NCBI RefSeq assembly: GCF_014356525.2 | Contig: NC_052511.1 | Coordinates: forward strand, 27,955,097-28,019,096 | Origin: Nilaparvata lugens | Taxonomy: Eukaryota; Arthropoda; Insecta; Hemiptera; Delphacidae | Length of the DNA stretch: 64,000 nt | Direction of reading: 5' to 3' | Shown: positions 11,999 to 22,426 of the stretch, piece after piece | Position numbering within the stretch: the first letter of the stretch is position 1 | Layout of the letters: every line of letters starts with the position of its first letter | Notes under the pieces: model-generated | Database searches by the model: none | What the model saw: only the letters and a program-made list of their open reading frames with translations | Told to the model about the DNA's origin: nothing | Program-made: the position numbers and the translations under genes

Positions 11999-12160
11999 CT
12001 TGAGTACAAAAGACACGTTTGTTGGGCCGCTGCAGGGTCACCGTATGGAAGCCAGGCTTGCACTGGCAGATCGCGTTGTGTCGAATCTGAATGCAGGCCG
12101 CGTTCTGGTCTGTGAAGCTGCATGTCTGGTAGTAGAAACACTGCTCGCCGAGTCGCACCG
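11999..12160 (-). CDS. EB-module membrane protein, internal exon (second EB module)
   Basis: The 162-nt exon has acceptor 'gttgcattgcag' before 12160 and donor GTCAGT at 11998-11993. It starts with two bases of a split codon and ends with one, so it is a phase-1 symmetric module exon. It encodes 53 whole codons beginning VRLGEQCFYYQTC and ending NKRVFCTQ, with six cysteines spaced as in an EB or EGF-like extracellular module. Spliced to the exon at 19008-19151 the junction codon becomes CCG (Pro); spliced to the terminal exon it becomes GAC (Asp). Both junctions keep the frame open. The open frame on the opposite strand here is a shadow. Confidence 0.82.
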
Positions 12161-12274
12161 CTGCAATGCAACAACACAAAACATAATCAATGATAATGTT
12201 AGAGCAAACAGAAATGACATTCATTTTCAGCGAATAGTAAGACTTACTATTACTCTTCAATGACTTACTCCTAC

Positions 12275-12560
12275 CATAGAGAAATAACATAAGAAGATAT
12301 CCCATGGTATAGAATCAGCTTCACATTGAAGAGTAGGTCATTTAGAATAAATAGGAGCATGGAGAAGAGATAGCATTAGTTGATATCCCATAGTATAGGG
12401 CGTTTATGTTCCAAATTTCAGTGTTAACTATAACCGAGAGTCTAAGTAGTTCTTTTTCGTGAAGCTATGTAACGCTGGTAGTCTTTCATAATGTGCCGTT
12501 CTCACGCTCACACCTGGCCAAAGCAGTAATACTAGACAGTAGTCTCCAGTGATCGGCCCT
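12275..12560. repeat. Dispersed 'atcccatggtatagg' element, second copy
   Basis: 12275-12310 carries the inverted-repeat end 'aacataagaagatatcccat' alone. From 12367 a longer copy shares 'tatagggcgtttatgttcca', 'agtgttaact' and 'tagttctttttcgtgaagc' with 1040-1240. The right inverted repeat is not visible, so this copy is truncated or rearranged. Confidence 0.55.
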
Positions 12561-13130
12561 AGGGCTGTAAAATAACCTTGAAGTCAGCTGATTCTGATTT
12601 GATGTGAACGTGTTTACAAAATGGTTTATGAAACGGAATCAGTTTATGCTTCTAGAATTGAATAAGTATTCTGCAATAAGATACTATCATTTTATTTGTA
12701 TGAATAAAATACAGATAAGATATATATTATAAACTATTCAAATTCGATTTTCAGAGTAGGATAGAACTTCTAACCTAAACTTCCGAAGTCAACGACAACA
12801 AGCATTGTTGACGTTGAGATTCAGATTGGCCAAATTTCAAGTGTGCTAAGACACAGCTGATCAAAAAACTTTCCATTATTTGTGTTTATTATTCAAGAAT
12901 CAAAACATTTATAATAATATCATCTTATTGTCATTTGGAAGAATAAAAAGTATAAACTCAACCTCTTACATAATAAAACATAATATTTGAGGTTATTTAG
13001 ACAAATCAGAATAAAAAATAAAAATACTTGGACAATTTCCTGATATTCAGATTACCTCAGATTTGCTAGGGCTATGACCTTCCTGTTTTGCTTTCGGAAG
13101 TGCCTAATAAACAATTATTCTCATATATAT
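12561..13130. other. AT-rich intronic sequence, no gene seen
   Basis: It lies in the intron between EB exons. No family recognised. Confidence 0.35.
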
Positions 13131-13440
13131 ATTGTTTATTTTTCTGTGTGGCGAAAAATAACGTTCTCACCATGGGCAAAAATGTTTTTCCGGCTCTCAA
13201 TCTTTTCTAGTCCTCGGCCTACGGCCTCGGACTTGAAAACCGATTTCGAGCCGGAAAAGTCTTATTTTCGGCCCTAGGTGCGAAATATACTATTTCCTCC
13301 ACCTACTGTCTAAAGTGCTCCCCCTGTCCAAAGTGTTTACTCCCTGGAACTGAAGTGTCACTTTACTCACTAGAGTGTCACTTTTTCGCTCTCGGGCGGA
13401 AAAAACAGGAAAACTCCCTAGAGCGTAAAAGTAATTCAAT
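13131..13440. repeat. GC-richer repeat-like segment
   Basis: Contains 'cctcggcctacggcctcgga' and paired 'agagtgtcacttt' or 'aagtgtcacttt' motifs near 13350-13385. It resembles other 'charged hairpin' pieces such as 14790-14925, but boundaries are unclear. Confidence 0.3.
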
Positions 13441-13849
13441 TTAAATAACATGGGAAGCATCTCTATTTTAAAAACGTACATTTGAAATAGGTTAGAAGGT
13501 CTAAGCTCAGATGAGGAAGCATATAGAGTAGTCATTAAACCAACTAAATTCAATACCTCAACCAGAAATTTGATCAATATATGAAATTTATGTTTGTATG
13601 CTAAAATTATTACAAGCTTCATATCACTATACTAAAAAAGATGTATAATTTTTTTCCATGTCATTCAAAATACCAGCCAACGAATATTCCTCATTAACTA
13701 ATCAAATTTGGAAGAGGAACTTCATCATAGCTGTAGTTGTGGCGGCCATTGTTGTTACAACTTTTGCCGACATATAGCGCACGAGGCACAGCGCTGTCGG
13801 CGGAGAACTGTGATTACAAGCCAGCTGTTTCTGTTTACTTTTTACTTTC

Positions 13850-13973
13850 CTTCCCCTATTAAATTAGGTAAGGAAAGTATTGCTTTCCGAAAAAATTAAG
13901 GTACCCCAATTTCTAAATTTCTATACGTTTCAAGGTCCCCTGAGTCCGAAAAAGTGGTTTTTGGGTATTGGTC

Positions 13974-14053
<80 letters not shown>

Positions 14054-14715
14054 TGTGTACACGATATCTCATCTCCCAGTTAACGGAATGACTTGAAATT
14101 TGGAACGTAAGGTCCTTACACTATGGATCCGACACGAACAATTTCGATCAAATGCAATCCAAGATGGCGGCTAAAATGGCGAAAATGTTGTCAAAAACAG
14201 GGTTTTTCGCGATTTTCTCGAAAACGGCTCAAACGATTTTGATCAAATTCATACCTGAAATAGTCATTGATAAGCTCTATCAACTGCAACAAGTCCTATA
14301 TCTGTAAAAATTTCAGGAGCTCCGCCCCATCTATACAAAGTTTGATTTCAGATTCTCAATTATCAGCCTTCATATACAATTTAAACAAAAATTTTCAAGT
14401 AGAAAAGATTGAACATGAAAATTTCTGCAATAAATTAATGTTCAGTAACATTTTCACCTAAAATTGAAAATAAGCTTGAAATTCGTGAAAATGTCATTAT
14501 TAAATTGTAAACTGTTGGCAACTGTTGGTTCTATTAAATCATTCACTACGAAGAGATAGAAGACCTCGTGTGTCTCCAGCGTTATTGTTCTATCACCAGC
14601 TGTCTCATATCTCTGAATAGTAAAGACTTGAGATGCGCGAGAACACTAGCGTCAGGTGATCAATTTTCATAACGGCAAGGAAAGTTATGTGAGTGCGCCA
14701 CACCAGATTTTTAGA
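13850..14715 (+). repeat. Dispersed repeat with GT core (copy 2, opposite orientation to copy 1)
   Basis: This is the reverse-complement arrangement of the 4379-5325 element. 'aggtaaggaaagtattgctt' is followed by a (GT) tract, 'gatatctcatctcccagtta', 'gatccgacacgaacaatttc', 'ccaagatggcggctaaaatg' and, at the far end, 'gtgagtgcgccacaccagat'. No coding potential. Confidence 0.65.
13977..14053. repeat. (GT)n microsatellite
   Basis: Uninterrupted GT dinucleotides, the complement of the CA core in the sister repeat. Confidence 0.96.
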
Positions 14716-14789
14716 TTATGTTGTAACACATTGTTTGGTCACGTACGTTTTTAAAAATTATTTTATTCGCAGTTTTTATGAAAATGTAG

Positions 14790-14925
14790 GTGGAGGAAAA
14801 ATGTTGTGTATAACACGAGTAAAAAATGTTTTTTCTCCCTCAGGAAAATTGTTGCACTCGGCTTTGTCTCGGCCTTCAAACTTTTCCCTCAGGGAGAAAA
14901 AACAGTACTTTCCACTCTAGATATA
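14790..14925. repeat. Short inverted repeat
   Basis: 'gttttttctccctcaggaaaa' near 14829 is mirrored by 'ttttccctcagggagaaaaaac' near 14881, with 'ggctttgtctcggcc' between. Probably a small non-autonomous element. Confidence 0.45.
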
Positions 14926-15295
14926 CAAATAACTATTAAAATGAGAAAATAATTTGCCGCTTGCCGAAATCGGATCAAGCTTTGTTCGTCCTCATTGTTG
15001 AAACATCTTCTCAATAGGTATCCAATAATTATTGATATTTGTTATTCAGAATCATTACAAATCAATGACAATGTGAGCAATGTCATTTGGAAGCAAGCCT
15101 CACACATTTTATATAATCTGATATGGTGATTAATTATTGTATATCAATTGCTCGTATCAAATCATTCATTTGAAAAACGATTATCAATCAAGCGCACAAG
15201 CTTATATTTGAAAAAACTTCTTTTTTTTGCATTAGAAAATAGTTTTTAGAACAAGCTTCAGTGTTGGTGAATGAAATTTGATTTGTTTCATTGAT
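14926..15295. other. AT-rich, no gene seen
   Basis: No coding or structural signal recognised. Confidence 0.4.
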
Positions 15296-15298
15296 TGT

Positions 15299-15535
15299 AC
15301 CAGGTGGTATAAACGAAACCTGGTCTAATCGAGACATGGGCTCGATTGTACTTTATCGTTTAGATGACCTGGTATAATCGAACTACTGGGTTAATAGACA
15401 GAATGCTTTGATTATTAACCCAGTAGTTCGATTATACCAGGTCCTGGTCTAATCGGGGAAGTCCGACCTGGGGTAATCGAACACCTGGACTAATCGAGCA
15501 CCTGGGATAATCAAACACCTGGGCTAATCGAAATA
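15299..15535. repeat. 'cctggtataatcgaac' minisatellite with perfect hairpin
   Basis: A motif of about 16 bp (ACCTGGNNTAATCGAA) recurs about ten times in direct and inverted orientation. Arms 15366-15396 and 15413-15443 are perfect 31-nt inverted complements around a 16-nt loop. Further direct copies follow to 15535. See findings. Confidence 0.75.
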
Positions 15536-15914
15536 CACCCTAAAATTCCCAGTTCATTTTCAAAACCCCCGATTTTTGACTGAAAATAATTAATTTACAA
15601 AATAAATAATTATTTCAAAATAGAAGAAATAGACTATTGAAACGCAGCTTACCACCAGTTCTTGTAACATGCTTCAGCATTGATCAAAGTCAAGATATGC
15701 GGCGAACATTTTTTAAACTAGCCGTTCCACGAAATGTCTCCTGGCTGACATTGTTTCAATTGAAAGCCAGGGGCCACCTCATGGTGTGTCTACTTTGTCA
15801 GGATTCAATTCACCAAGTTGACTCACTCCTTAGAAATAAGTCAAGACTTACGGTACTTAATGCAGAAATTTAACATATTACAACAAGGAACGATTATGCA
15901 ATTGAGTGACTCAC

Positions 15915-16059
15915 GTTTAGCACAACCCTTGAAAGGACCGATGTGCACAGGGTAGGCTCTCTCGCATTCGCAGCGTAAAGTGTCCTTGTCACAGACCACG
16001 TGCAACAGCTTCGAGTCACAGCTGTCTTCGCAGGGTGCTCCAACATACTGTCCCAGATT
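15915..16059 (-). pseudogene. Duplicated EB-module exon with a 1-nt insertion
   Basis: This 145-nt exon-like copy is nearly identical to the exon at 19008-19151, with one substitution inside the exon and one extra base beside the acceptor ('tgcagaatctg' against 'tgcagatctg'). It keeps donor GTGAGT (15914-15909) and an AG acceptor at 16061-16060. Its length of 145 instead of 144 breaks the phase-1 symmetry that the other module exons obey, so inclusion in the mRNA would shift the frame. The identity extends only about 27 bases past the donor and about 7 past the acceptor. It is either a recent small duplication or an assembly artefact. Confidence 0.65.
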
Positions 16060-16113
16060 CTGCAACTATAAATAGACGTTGAATTAGCCATACTTTTGAA
16101 CCGGTACCTTATC

Positions 16114-16224
16114 AATTACATGGTAATATTTCTAAAATCATTTGAAAAGAGATGAAAATACGAAATCATATTTCCATTTATTTACATATGATTTCATGTA
16201 ACAGAAATATTACCGTGCAATGCG
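16114..16224. mobile_element. MITE with 'ggtaatatttct' inverted termini
   Basis: 'attacatggtaatatttct' on the left is mirrored by 'agaaatattaccgtgcaat' on the right, with 'aaatcatttg' matched by 'catatgattt' inside. The same terminus occurs at 62886-63015, so this is a family. Confidence 0.55.
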
Positions 16225-16310
16225 GTACATTGGTAAGGTGACATTAAAAACACACAATAAAAACCATATTACTTCATCTCTTTTCTGTATAGGGCTACTT
16301 TTTATAGAAC

Positions 16311-16420
16311 TAGAAAGAAAAATAAAAATCTCAGTACCCTTTTTGAATTATTTAATCACTATTATTAATCATTATTTAAATGATTCAAAAAGGGTACTGA
16401 GATTTTTATTTTTCTTTCTA
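16311..16420. repeat. Near-perfect 45-bp-arm hairpin
   Basis: 'tagaaagaaaaataaaaatc' and following bases to about 16355 are mirrored by about 16376-16420 with a single mismatch. A 13-bp direct repeat (ccatattacttca) occurs at 16264-16276 and 16424-16436. Probably a foldback element. Confidence 0.6.
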
Positions 16421-16712
16421 TTTCCATATTACTTCAATTTTGATCCACAAAAATTAGTATGATAACAGTTTGTTTAAAAAACTGAGATGGTTACAACCAA
16501 ATTACCATGGTAATTTAATATACTCTGCAAAGCTCAAAAACATTTTATGTCTGTAAGAAACATACCTAACTTAAAACTATTATTTCAAGAATTCAGCAGT
16601 TGTTTAAAAATCTTGAATTTTAGTATGATAATTTCATCTGTGGTGAGTAAAAATAGCTCAATTCTTTCTAGCAAATAATATAGATCATCTAAATTTTTAC
16701 TTGACATTTATG

Positions 16713-16913
16713 CCAGGTTTAAACTATGCCAATTGGCAAAACAATAATAATTGTCTTCTTAAACCGTCAGCTGATGTTGTCAATTAGTTTTTATTTAGCC
16801 ATGCCTAGATGATGGTTTTAGAATTAAAAGATTCAATTGATAATTTACACCAGCTGTACATTTCAGAAGACAATATTATTGTCTTGTCAATTGGCATCGT
16901 ATAAACCCCCCTA
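16713..16913. mobile_element. MITE with about 45-bp inverted ends
   Basis: The left 'ggtttaaactatgccaattgg' with 'acaataataattgtcttct' is mirrored at the right by 'agaagacaatattattgtc' and 'ccaattg...gtataaacc'-type sequence (reverse complement). No coding capacity. Confidence 0.6.
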
Positions 16914-18185
16914 CATTTTAGTTTTCAGGTATGATGATTGTTTGTGATTTATGTAATAGCCTAACAAATATTTTATTACAATGTATAGAAAGGAACTTTC
17001 AAAATAACTTTCCACTTTCATTTCATAATACTTTAATATTTTATTAAATATTTGTGTAAAATAAATATAAATATAAACATAAATATTAATGTGTTTAAAT
17101 ATTTTATTTTATACCTTGATATTTTTAATTACCGACAAAATTAGATTGTTTTTTTTTCTCCACTGAAAATACTCATATACTGTCCCATATTTTAGCCAAT
17201 CCTTAATAGCGTCTTCAATTGGGTCTTAATGCCCACAGTCGACCCACAAGATTGTTTGATAGAATCTGAAACATAAGGTAATATAAATTTTAATGAGAAA
17301 TTCTATAAATATGAAGGCAGATGAAATTTTGCCACCACATAGGAGTTATTATTTGATACAGGTGTTGCATGGTTAAAAGAGACAAAAGGGATAAAGGGAC
17401 AAGTACAAAAATTTTTTTCAAGTGCACATCTAATATTTTGTTATACACATTGATATTTTGAATCACAAGGCGAGGTGATGACTGTTTTTTAGATATTCAT
17501 TCAAACATTCAAATTGACTAAGAATAAAGTATGAATATTGGGTTTCCAAATTTTGTAGCATAGACGAATTTTAACTTGAAATACTCCTCTTTCATTAGGC
17601 CTATAGAACTAAATAAGGCTCTATATAAAAACGGTAAAAAAGTTACTTTTTAGATTTATGAGTAAAATGTAATAGTTACTGTAGGTACATACTTAGTTTT
17701 ATGAAAAAAAACAGTTGTATGCCGATATTTTAACCATTTTTTATTGGCCTACTAAATTTTGTAAACCTAGACCAAAAGTTAAAATCACAATGAAATTAAT
17801 CAAAAATATCCTTGACATATGAGTTGTAGACATTCATAAATTAATTGGAAATTAAATTTTAAAATGAACAAGTTTAAGCTAAATTTCGTCACCATGGAAT
17901 GACGATATTTGGAAAATGTTAATATTTATGAGGTGAACTCCGGGCACCCGTTTTTAATTTTTTGGATCACCGAGTTAATAATTGGTACTGAACTTGTTAA
18001 AAGCAATCACTTTGATGTTAGCCTACATAGACAATTTATTAGTGCCATAGCAACAGACTTCCATTGTTTGCAGGTTAAATTGGGTTATGTTTTAAAAATT
18101 TATATTTTTCATTATATTATTAAGTTTCATTCAATTTCTCAACACAAGCAGTCCTGTGACAAAAACAATACATAGATAGCATAAT
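16914..18185. other. AT-rich intronic sequence, no gene seen
   Basis: An 88-codon open frame at 17909-18175 has no recognisable domain and typical AT-rich composition. I do not call it a gene. Confidence 0.35.
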
Positions 18186-18193
18186 GAAAATAT

Positions 18194-18394
18194 GGTACTT
18201 GAGTATTAAACGGAGGCCACCTAACCTACAGAAATATTTCGTACGGGATACCATAAATAACTACATAATTGGAAAGAACACACTTTAATAGATTAACAGA
18301 TAGATTAATAGATTTCCAATTATGTAGTTATTTATGGTATCCCGTACGAAATATTTCTGTAGGTTAGGTGGCCTCCGTTTAATACTCAAGTACC
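18194..18394. mobile_element. Perfect 82-bp-arm palindromic element with 8-bp target duplication
   Basis: Arms 18194-18275 and 18313-18394 are exact inverted complements around a 37-base loop. The element is flanked on both sides by the direct repeat GAAAATAT (18186-18193 and 18395-18402). An 8-bp duplication points to hAT-type transposition. Identical arms indicate a recent insertion or ongoing arm homogenisation. Confidence 0.75.
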
Positions 18395-18402
18395 GAAAAT
18401 AT

Positions 18403-18980
18403 TTGTGTAGAAATCAAAGTAATTGTAATTTATTTGGAAGTTAAGTAGTAGGCTACATGTACAATACTTAAAACCAAGCTTATTGTATTATATTAATTTT
18501 TAATATATTAAATTAGAGCCCAGTTAACAAATATACCTAACCCTAACCTCGAATGTAAACAAGTGTAGGCTAAATAACACACAATATTTGTTTTCAAGTT
18601 TAGACAATAAATCACCAAACAATCTCATTTTTTAAATAAAAATAATAAATTAAAGAAACTTACCAAGTCAAAGTGGAATGGGTAGACACTTCTAAAAGAG
18701 TTCACAGCTTTCATCAACGTGATGAAAATAATTTCTAACATGAAGATGAAATGGCGTCGATCGGTCGTTGACGAAAGTTGCTAGATCCGTTTTTGTAAGG
18801 ACTACATACTGTAGCGCTGTGAGTGGTGGAATTGGAAGCTCGTTTTCAACGTGTTTTTAACGAGAGATCAACCGTTGAAAACAATGTTGTATTTAAAACG
18901 TTGAAAAATTCAACCGCTAACGGTTATTCGACCTCAACAACCAAATTTCAACGTTGGAAACACGTAGGTGTGCTACCTGG
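18403..18980. other. No gene seen
   Basis: A slightly GC-richer 18750-18960 segment with repeated 'caacg'/'cgttg' words (for example 'acgttgaaaa') is present but not assignable. Confidence 0.3.
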
Positions 18981-19007
18981 GAACGATTATGCAATTGAGT
19001 GACTCAC

Positions 19008-19151
19008 GTTTAGCACAACCCTTGAAAGGACCGATGTGCACAGGGTAGGCTCTCTCGCATTCGCAGCGTAAAGTGTCCTTGTCACAGACGACGTGCAACA
19101 GCTTCGAGTCACAGCTGTCTTCGCAGGGTGCTCCAACATACTGTCCCAGAT
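19008..19151 (-). CDS. EB-module membrane protein, first visible exon (first EB module)
   Basis: A 144-nt phase-1 exon with acceptor 'tgatttgttgcag' before 19151 and donor GTGAGT at 19007-19002. It carries 47 whole codons (LGQYVGAPCEDSCDSK to FKGCAK) with six cysteines in an EB-like pattern. It joins the exon at 11999-12160 through a 6.8-kb intron packed with repeats, and the junction reads ...GCAK-P-VRLGEQC. The upstream exon with the signal peptide must lie at higher coordinates and was not found, either because it is outside the window or is too short to see. Function is unknown; a secreted or membrane receptor-like role is inferred from the architecture only. Confidence 0.8.
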
Positions 19152-19435
19152 CTGCAACAAATCAACAATAACATCATGTTATTTAATAGAATAATTTCAA
19201 CAAAAAATCGCAAATAGCACATAATATTAGGTACTAATTTTTTAAACAATTGATAATTAACTCCTAACTATATAATTTATTTATTAATAATCATTACATT
19301 ACATCAATTTTGGGAATAATCCCATTTGACAGGTAACTTGTCAGTACTAATACTATAATACATACAATCAAAAAATAAAATATTTATTCAGGAAGTGTCA
19401 AGTATCATTAAGGAAGGTAATGATATATACTATAT

Positions 19436-19483
19436 ATATAAATAAATAAATAAATAAATATATATATATATATATATATAAAA
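19436..19483 (-). repeat. TA/TTTA tail microsatellite of non-LTR element 1
   Basis: (TAAA)n then (TA)n on the plus strand. It directly follows, on the minus strand, the reverse-transcriptase stop region and marks the 3' tail of the retrotransposon. Confidence 0.6.
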
Positions 19484-19499
19484 CAATTTTCTTGTTAAT

Positions 19500-21163
19500 A
19501 AAATTCTGTGATTGCGTAAAGGCTTTTCTTTAATAAAATGTTTTTGACTGTCTGCTTGAATAGAATGACTGATTCAATGTTTCGAATGTTTGTTGGCAGC
19601 CTATTATAGAGTTTCATTCCTGAATAAAATGGGAGTTTTTTCAAAAGCTACATTTCTATGGATTGGAAATGCAATGATATTTCTATTTTTATAGATATAT
19701 TTCTATAGCCTATCTATGATTATCTGTACAAAATTGGAACTTACTGATATTTACTTTAACAAAAACTACTAGCTGGTAAATGTAAATGGCAGGAAGTGTG
19801 AGTATTTTAAGGTCTTTGAAAAATGCTTTACATGAGTCCCTTGATCTCAGTCTACAGATGACTCTCAATATCTTTTTTATTCTGCATGATGAAAATTCTA
19901 CGGCTGTCTACAGAATTACCCCAAAATATTGTGCCGTAGCTCAAGTGGTAGTAAACATATGCATAATAGACGGTCAATAATGTGTTTCTGTCGAGTAAGT
20001 TGGAAAGAGCTGAAATCACAAAATAGGCTTGGTTCAATTTTTTCATCAAATTCTTAATGTGCTCCTTCCAGGAAAAATTCTGGTCGATTACAAGTCCCAA
20101 GAATTTAGTTGAGGAGGAGAGTATTAAGTTATTTCTAATGGTTGAAAGGTGAGTCTCGTCTATCCTCATTTGATTGAGTATGGAACGAAATTGTATAAGG
20201 TGTGTTTTACTGCAATTTAAGGAAAGTCCATTTACTTTAAACCACTCGTTGATTTCTATAAGTGTATTCTTCAATTGAGTTACCAGTGTGATCTGATCAG
20301 CGTTCGATGCTATACAAGTTGTGTCATCCGCATACATAATTAACTTTGAATTGGTTGTTGCCTTAGGTAAATCATTAATATACACCAAAAAGAGCAAAGG
20401 TCCGAGGACAGATCCTTGTGGTACCTATTCCATTTGGGACCCTGGTAAATGATGAACATTTAGCAGAAGATGGATCTCTCACACATTGCTTCCTGTTGGA
20501 AAGATAGGAGCGGAGCCATCTTAGAGCTGTGTCTGCTATTCCATAAAAACTCAATTTTTCTAGCAGGATTTCATGACTTACACAGTCAAAAGCTTTTGAA
20601 AGATCGCAGAATATGCCAGCAGCATGCTGCGATCGATCAATTGCAACTGTACACAACATTTATATTTATACAACTGCAACACATATATTTGACAAAATCA
20701 TAGATTGCTCCAGAAATGTCCTTCTTTTTACGAAATCCAAACTGGTCTTCAACAAATAATCCATTATTCTCGAAATGAACAGTCAACCTAGATACAACTC
20801 CCATCTCATATATCTTTGAGAATACAGACAGTCTGCAACTGGTCTATAATTACTCAGATCATTGGCATCTCCTTTTTTAAGAAAGGGTAACACATTACTA
20901 TATTTTAAAATGTCAGGAAACACACCATGCTTAAAAGATTGATTAATGAGAAAAGTTAGAGTTTTAATTATTTGGATAGCACATTTTTTTAAAAGAAAAG
21001 GGGGAAACTCATCCCAGCCAGGTGCTCTGGATGCTTTAATTTCCTTTATTAAGGTAATTATCCAATGTTCCATCACCTGAGCAAAATAAACTAAAATGCT
21101 GTTTGTGTTTGGTTGTCTATTACAATACTCAAAAGCAGCTTTCATGTCTGTATTTAAGTTCAA
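19500..21163 (-). pseudogene. Reverse transcriptase of non-LTR element 1, frameshifted
   Basis: Successive minus-strand frames carry the reverse transcriptase blocks in order. First is ASRAPGWDEFPPFLLK with LPFLKKGDANDLSNYRPV (20783-21163). Next is AGIFCDLSKAFDCVSHEILL (20375-20659), then INDLPKATTNSKLIMYADD with the YADD catalytic box (19852-20397). A terminal thumb-like segment (RLPTNIRNIESV...) ends near 19500. At least two frameshifts separate these frames, at about 20785 and 20430. The order and spacing fit a CR1/jockey-clade enzyme. Confidence 0.8.
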
Positions 21164-21167
21164 TGTG

Positions 21168-21620
21168 TCACAATTTTTTGAAAAAAAACTGATTGAATGA
21201 ATTTAATGTTGATTCAATTTGAGCATAATTGAATACTTTTGACAATTTCAACTCTTTCCCTCCTTCTTGTGTCTCTTGTTTAACTATTTTCCAAGCCATT
21301 TTTGTTTTGTTATCAGCCTGACGTATTCTGTTACTGTTGTATAATATTTTAGCCTGTCTAATGCACCTATTTAGAATTCTTTTGTACTGTCTCGCATATG
21401 CTCTGAGTTCAGGACAGTCAAGTAGTCTGGATTGAGAGTGTAATTCCCTAGCTCTGGCACACAATGTACGAATACCTAAAGTAATCCAGCCTTTATCAAT
21501 ATTGTTGCGTGATTTATGGTTTGTTATAATTTTACGCAGAAATGATTGCTTTAAGTATAAATTTGTCATTGTGTGGAATTTATTGTACAATACATTTGAA
21601 TCTGAGATCATTGTGCTCAT
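21168..21620 (-). pseudogene. ORF2 linker between endonuclease and reverse transcriptase (element 1)
   Basis: A 150-codon frame rich in Arg, Lys and Gln (for example KGWITLGIRTLCARARELHSQ, given in part) corresponds to the poorly conserved region between the two catalytic domains of ORF2. In non-LTR elements it typically carries 'KPWIT..l......K..ly'-type blocks, which match here. Confidence 0.6.
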
Positions 21621-21759
21621 ATGAAAAAGGAATCCCAGTTTTCACTTGATAAAATTGTAATGAAGTTGTTAATATTCATATCTGAGAATACTCTGATTGT
21701 TTTAGTTACTTTCTTTTTGTTTTCCTTAGTCGATTTATTTTCTTTATCGTGTACCAGAA

Positions 21760-22415
21760 GTTTTTTTGGAATATTTTATCATCTGTGTTGTATGGTCTGA
21801 CAGATTTGTGTTGATAATTGATGCACTGCATTGGTCCAGAGCAAAATCGGAAGCTATGTTGTCAAGTCTAGTTGCGTCGGTGATATGTAAGTGCAAGTTA
21901 TATGAGTTAAGTAAATCAACCAATCTAGACCGGGATACTGTATCTCTCAGTACGTCTATATTAAAATATCAAGAAGGAATTCGTTTATACTTTGGAAATT
22001 TTCTACTACAAAATTCTAACAACTTATTGAGCTGTTTAAAAAAAAGATTCCATGATATTTTTGAGTTGATAGGTGATCTATAAATATTTATAATAATGAT
22101 GTTCATATCTCCATTAATTTTAGCACCACAACACTCAAAAGATTGCTCTATACTAAATTTTTCAAACTGTTTGGTTAATTCACAGTCCATATAATTTCTT
22201 GCAAGTATACAGGAACCTCCTCTAATTCTCTTAGTTCTACAATAATTATAAATAAGTTTGAAGCTGTGAAACCTATGCAATAGGAACATATTACTGTCCT
22301 TCACCCAATGCTCCTTGTGACAGACAATATCGGGCCTAGTGTTTAAAGAGTCAAAAAATGGGTTAATTTCATCTACTTTGTAGCTTTGTGTAATACCGTG
22401 AATGTTCCAATGCAT
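21760..22415 (-). pseudogene. AP-type endonuclease domain of non-LTR element 1 ORF2
   Basis: The N-terminus MHWNIHGITQ and the TRPDIVCHKEHW, IIINIYRSP and ITDATRLDNIASDF / TNLSDHTT blocks match the exonuclease-endonuclease-phosphatase fold used by non-LTR elements to nick target DNA. The first 148 codons are open (21969-22415). The C-terminal blocks lie in another frame (about 21760-21975), so a frameshift has occurred near 21975. It follows ORF1 after a short gap of about a dozen bases. Confidence 0.7.
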
Positions 22416-22426
22416 TAAATTAAGAT

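Noticed and set aside
12000..12263. 87-codon plus-strand ORF
   Set aside because: It is the antisense shadow of the EB exon at 11999-12160, which has proper splice sites and cysteine pattern.
15299..15535. CRISPR-like array of short repeats
   Set aside because: Repeats are in both orientations, have no regular unique spacers, and the genome is eukaryotic.
17909..18175. 88-codon plus-strand ORF
   Set aside because: AT-rich composition, no domain, no splice or start context; expected by chance at this length.
15915..19151. Mutually exclusive alternative exons of the EB gene
   Set aside because: The two copies encode the same protein, and the 15.9-kb copy would break the frame, so functional alternative splicing is unlikely.
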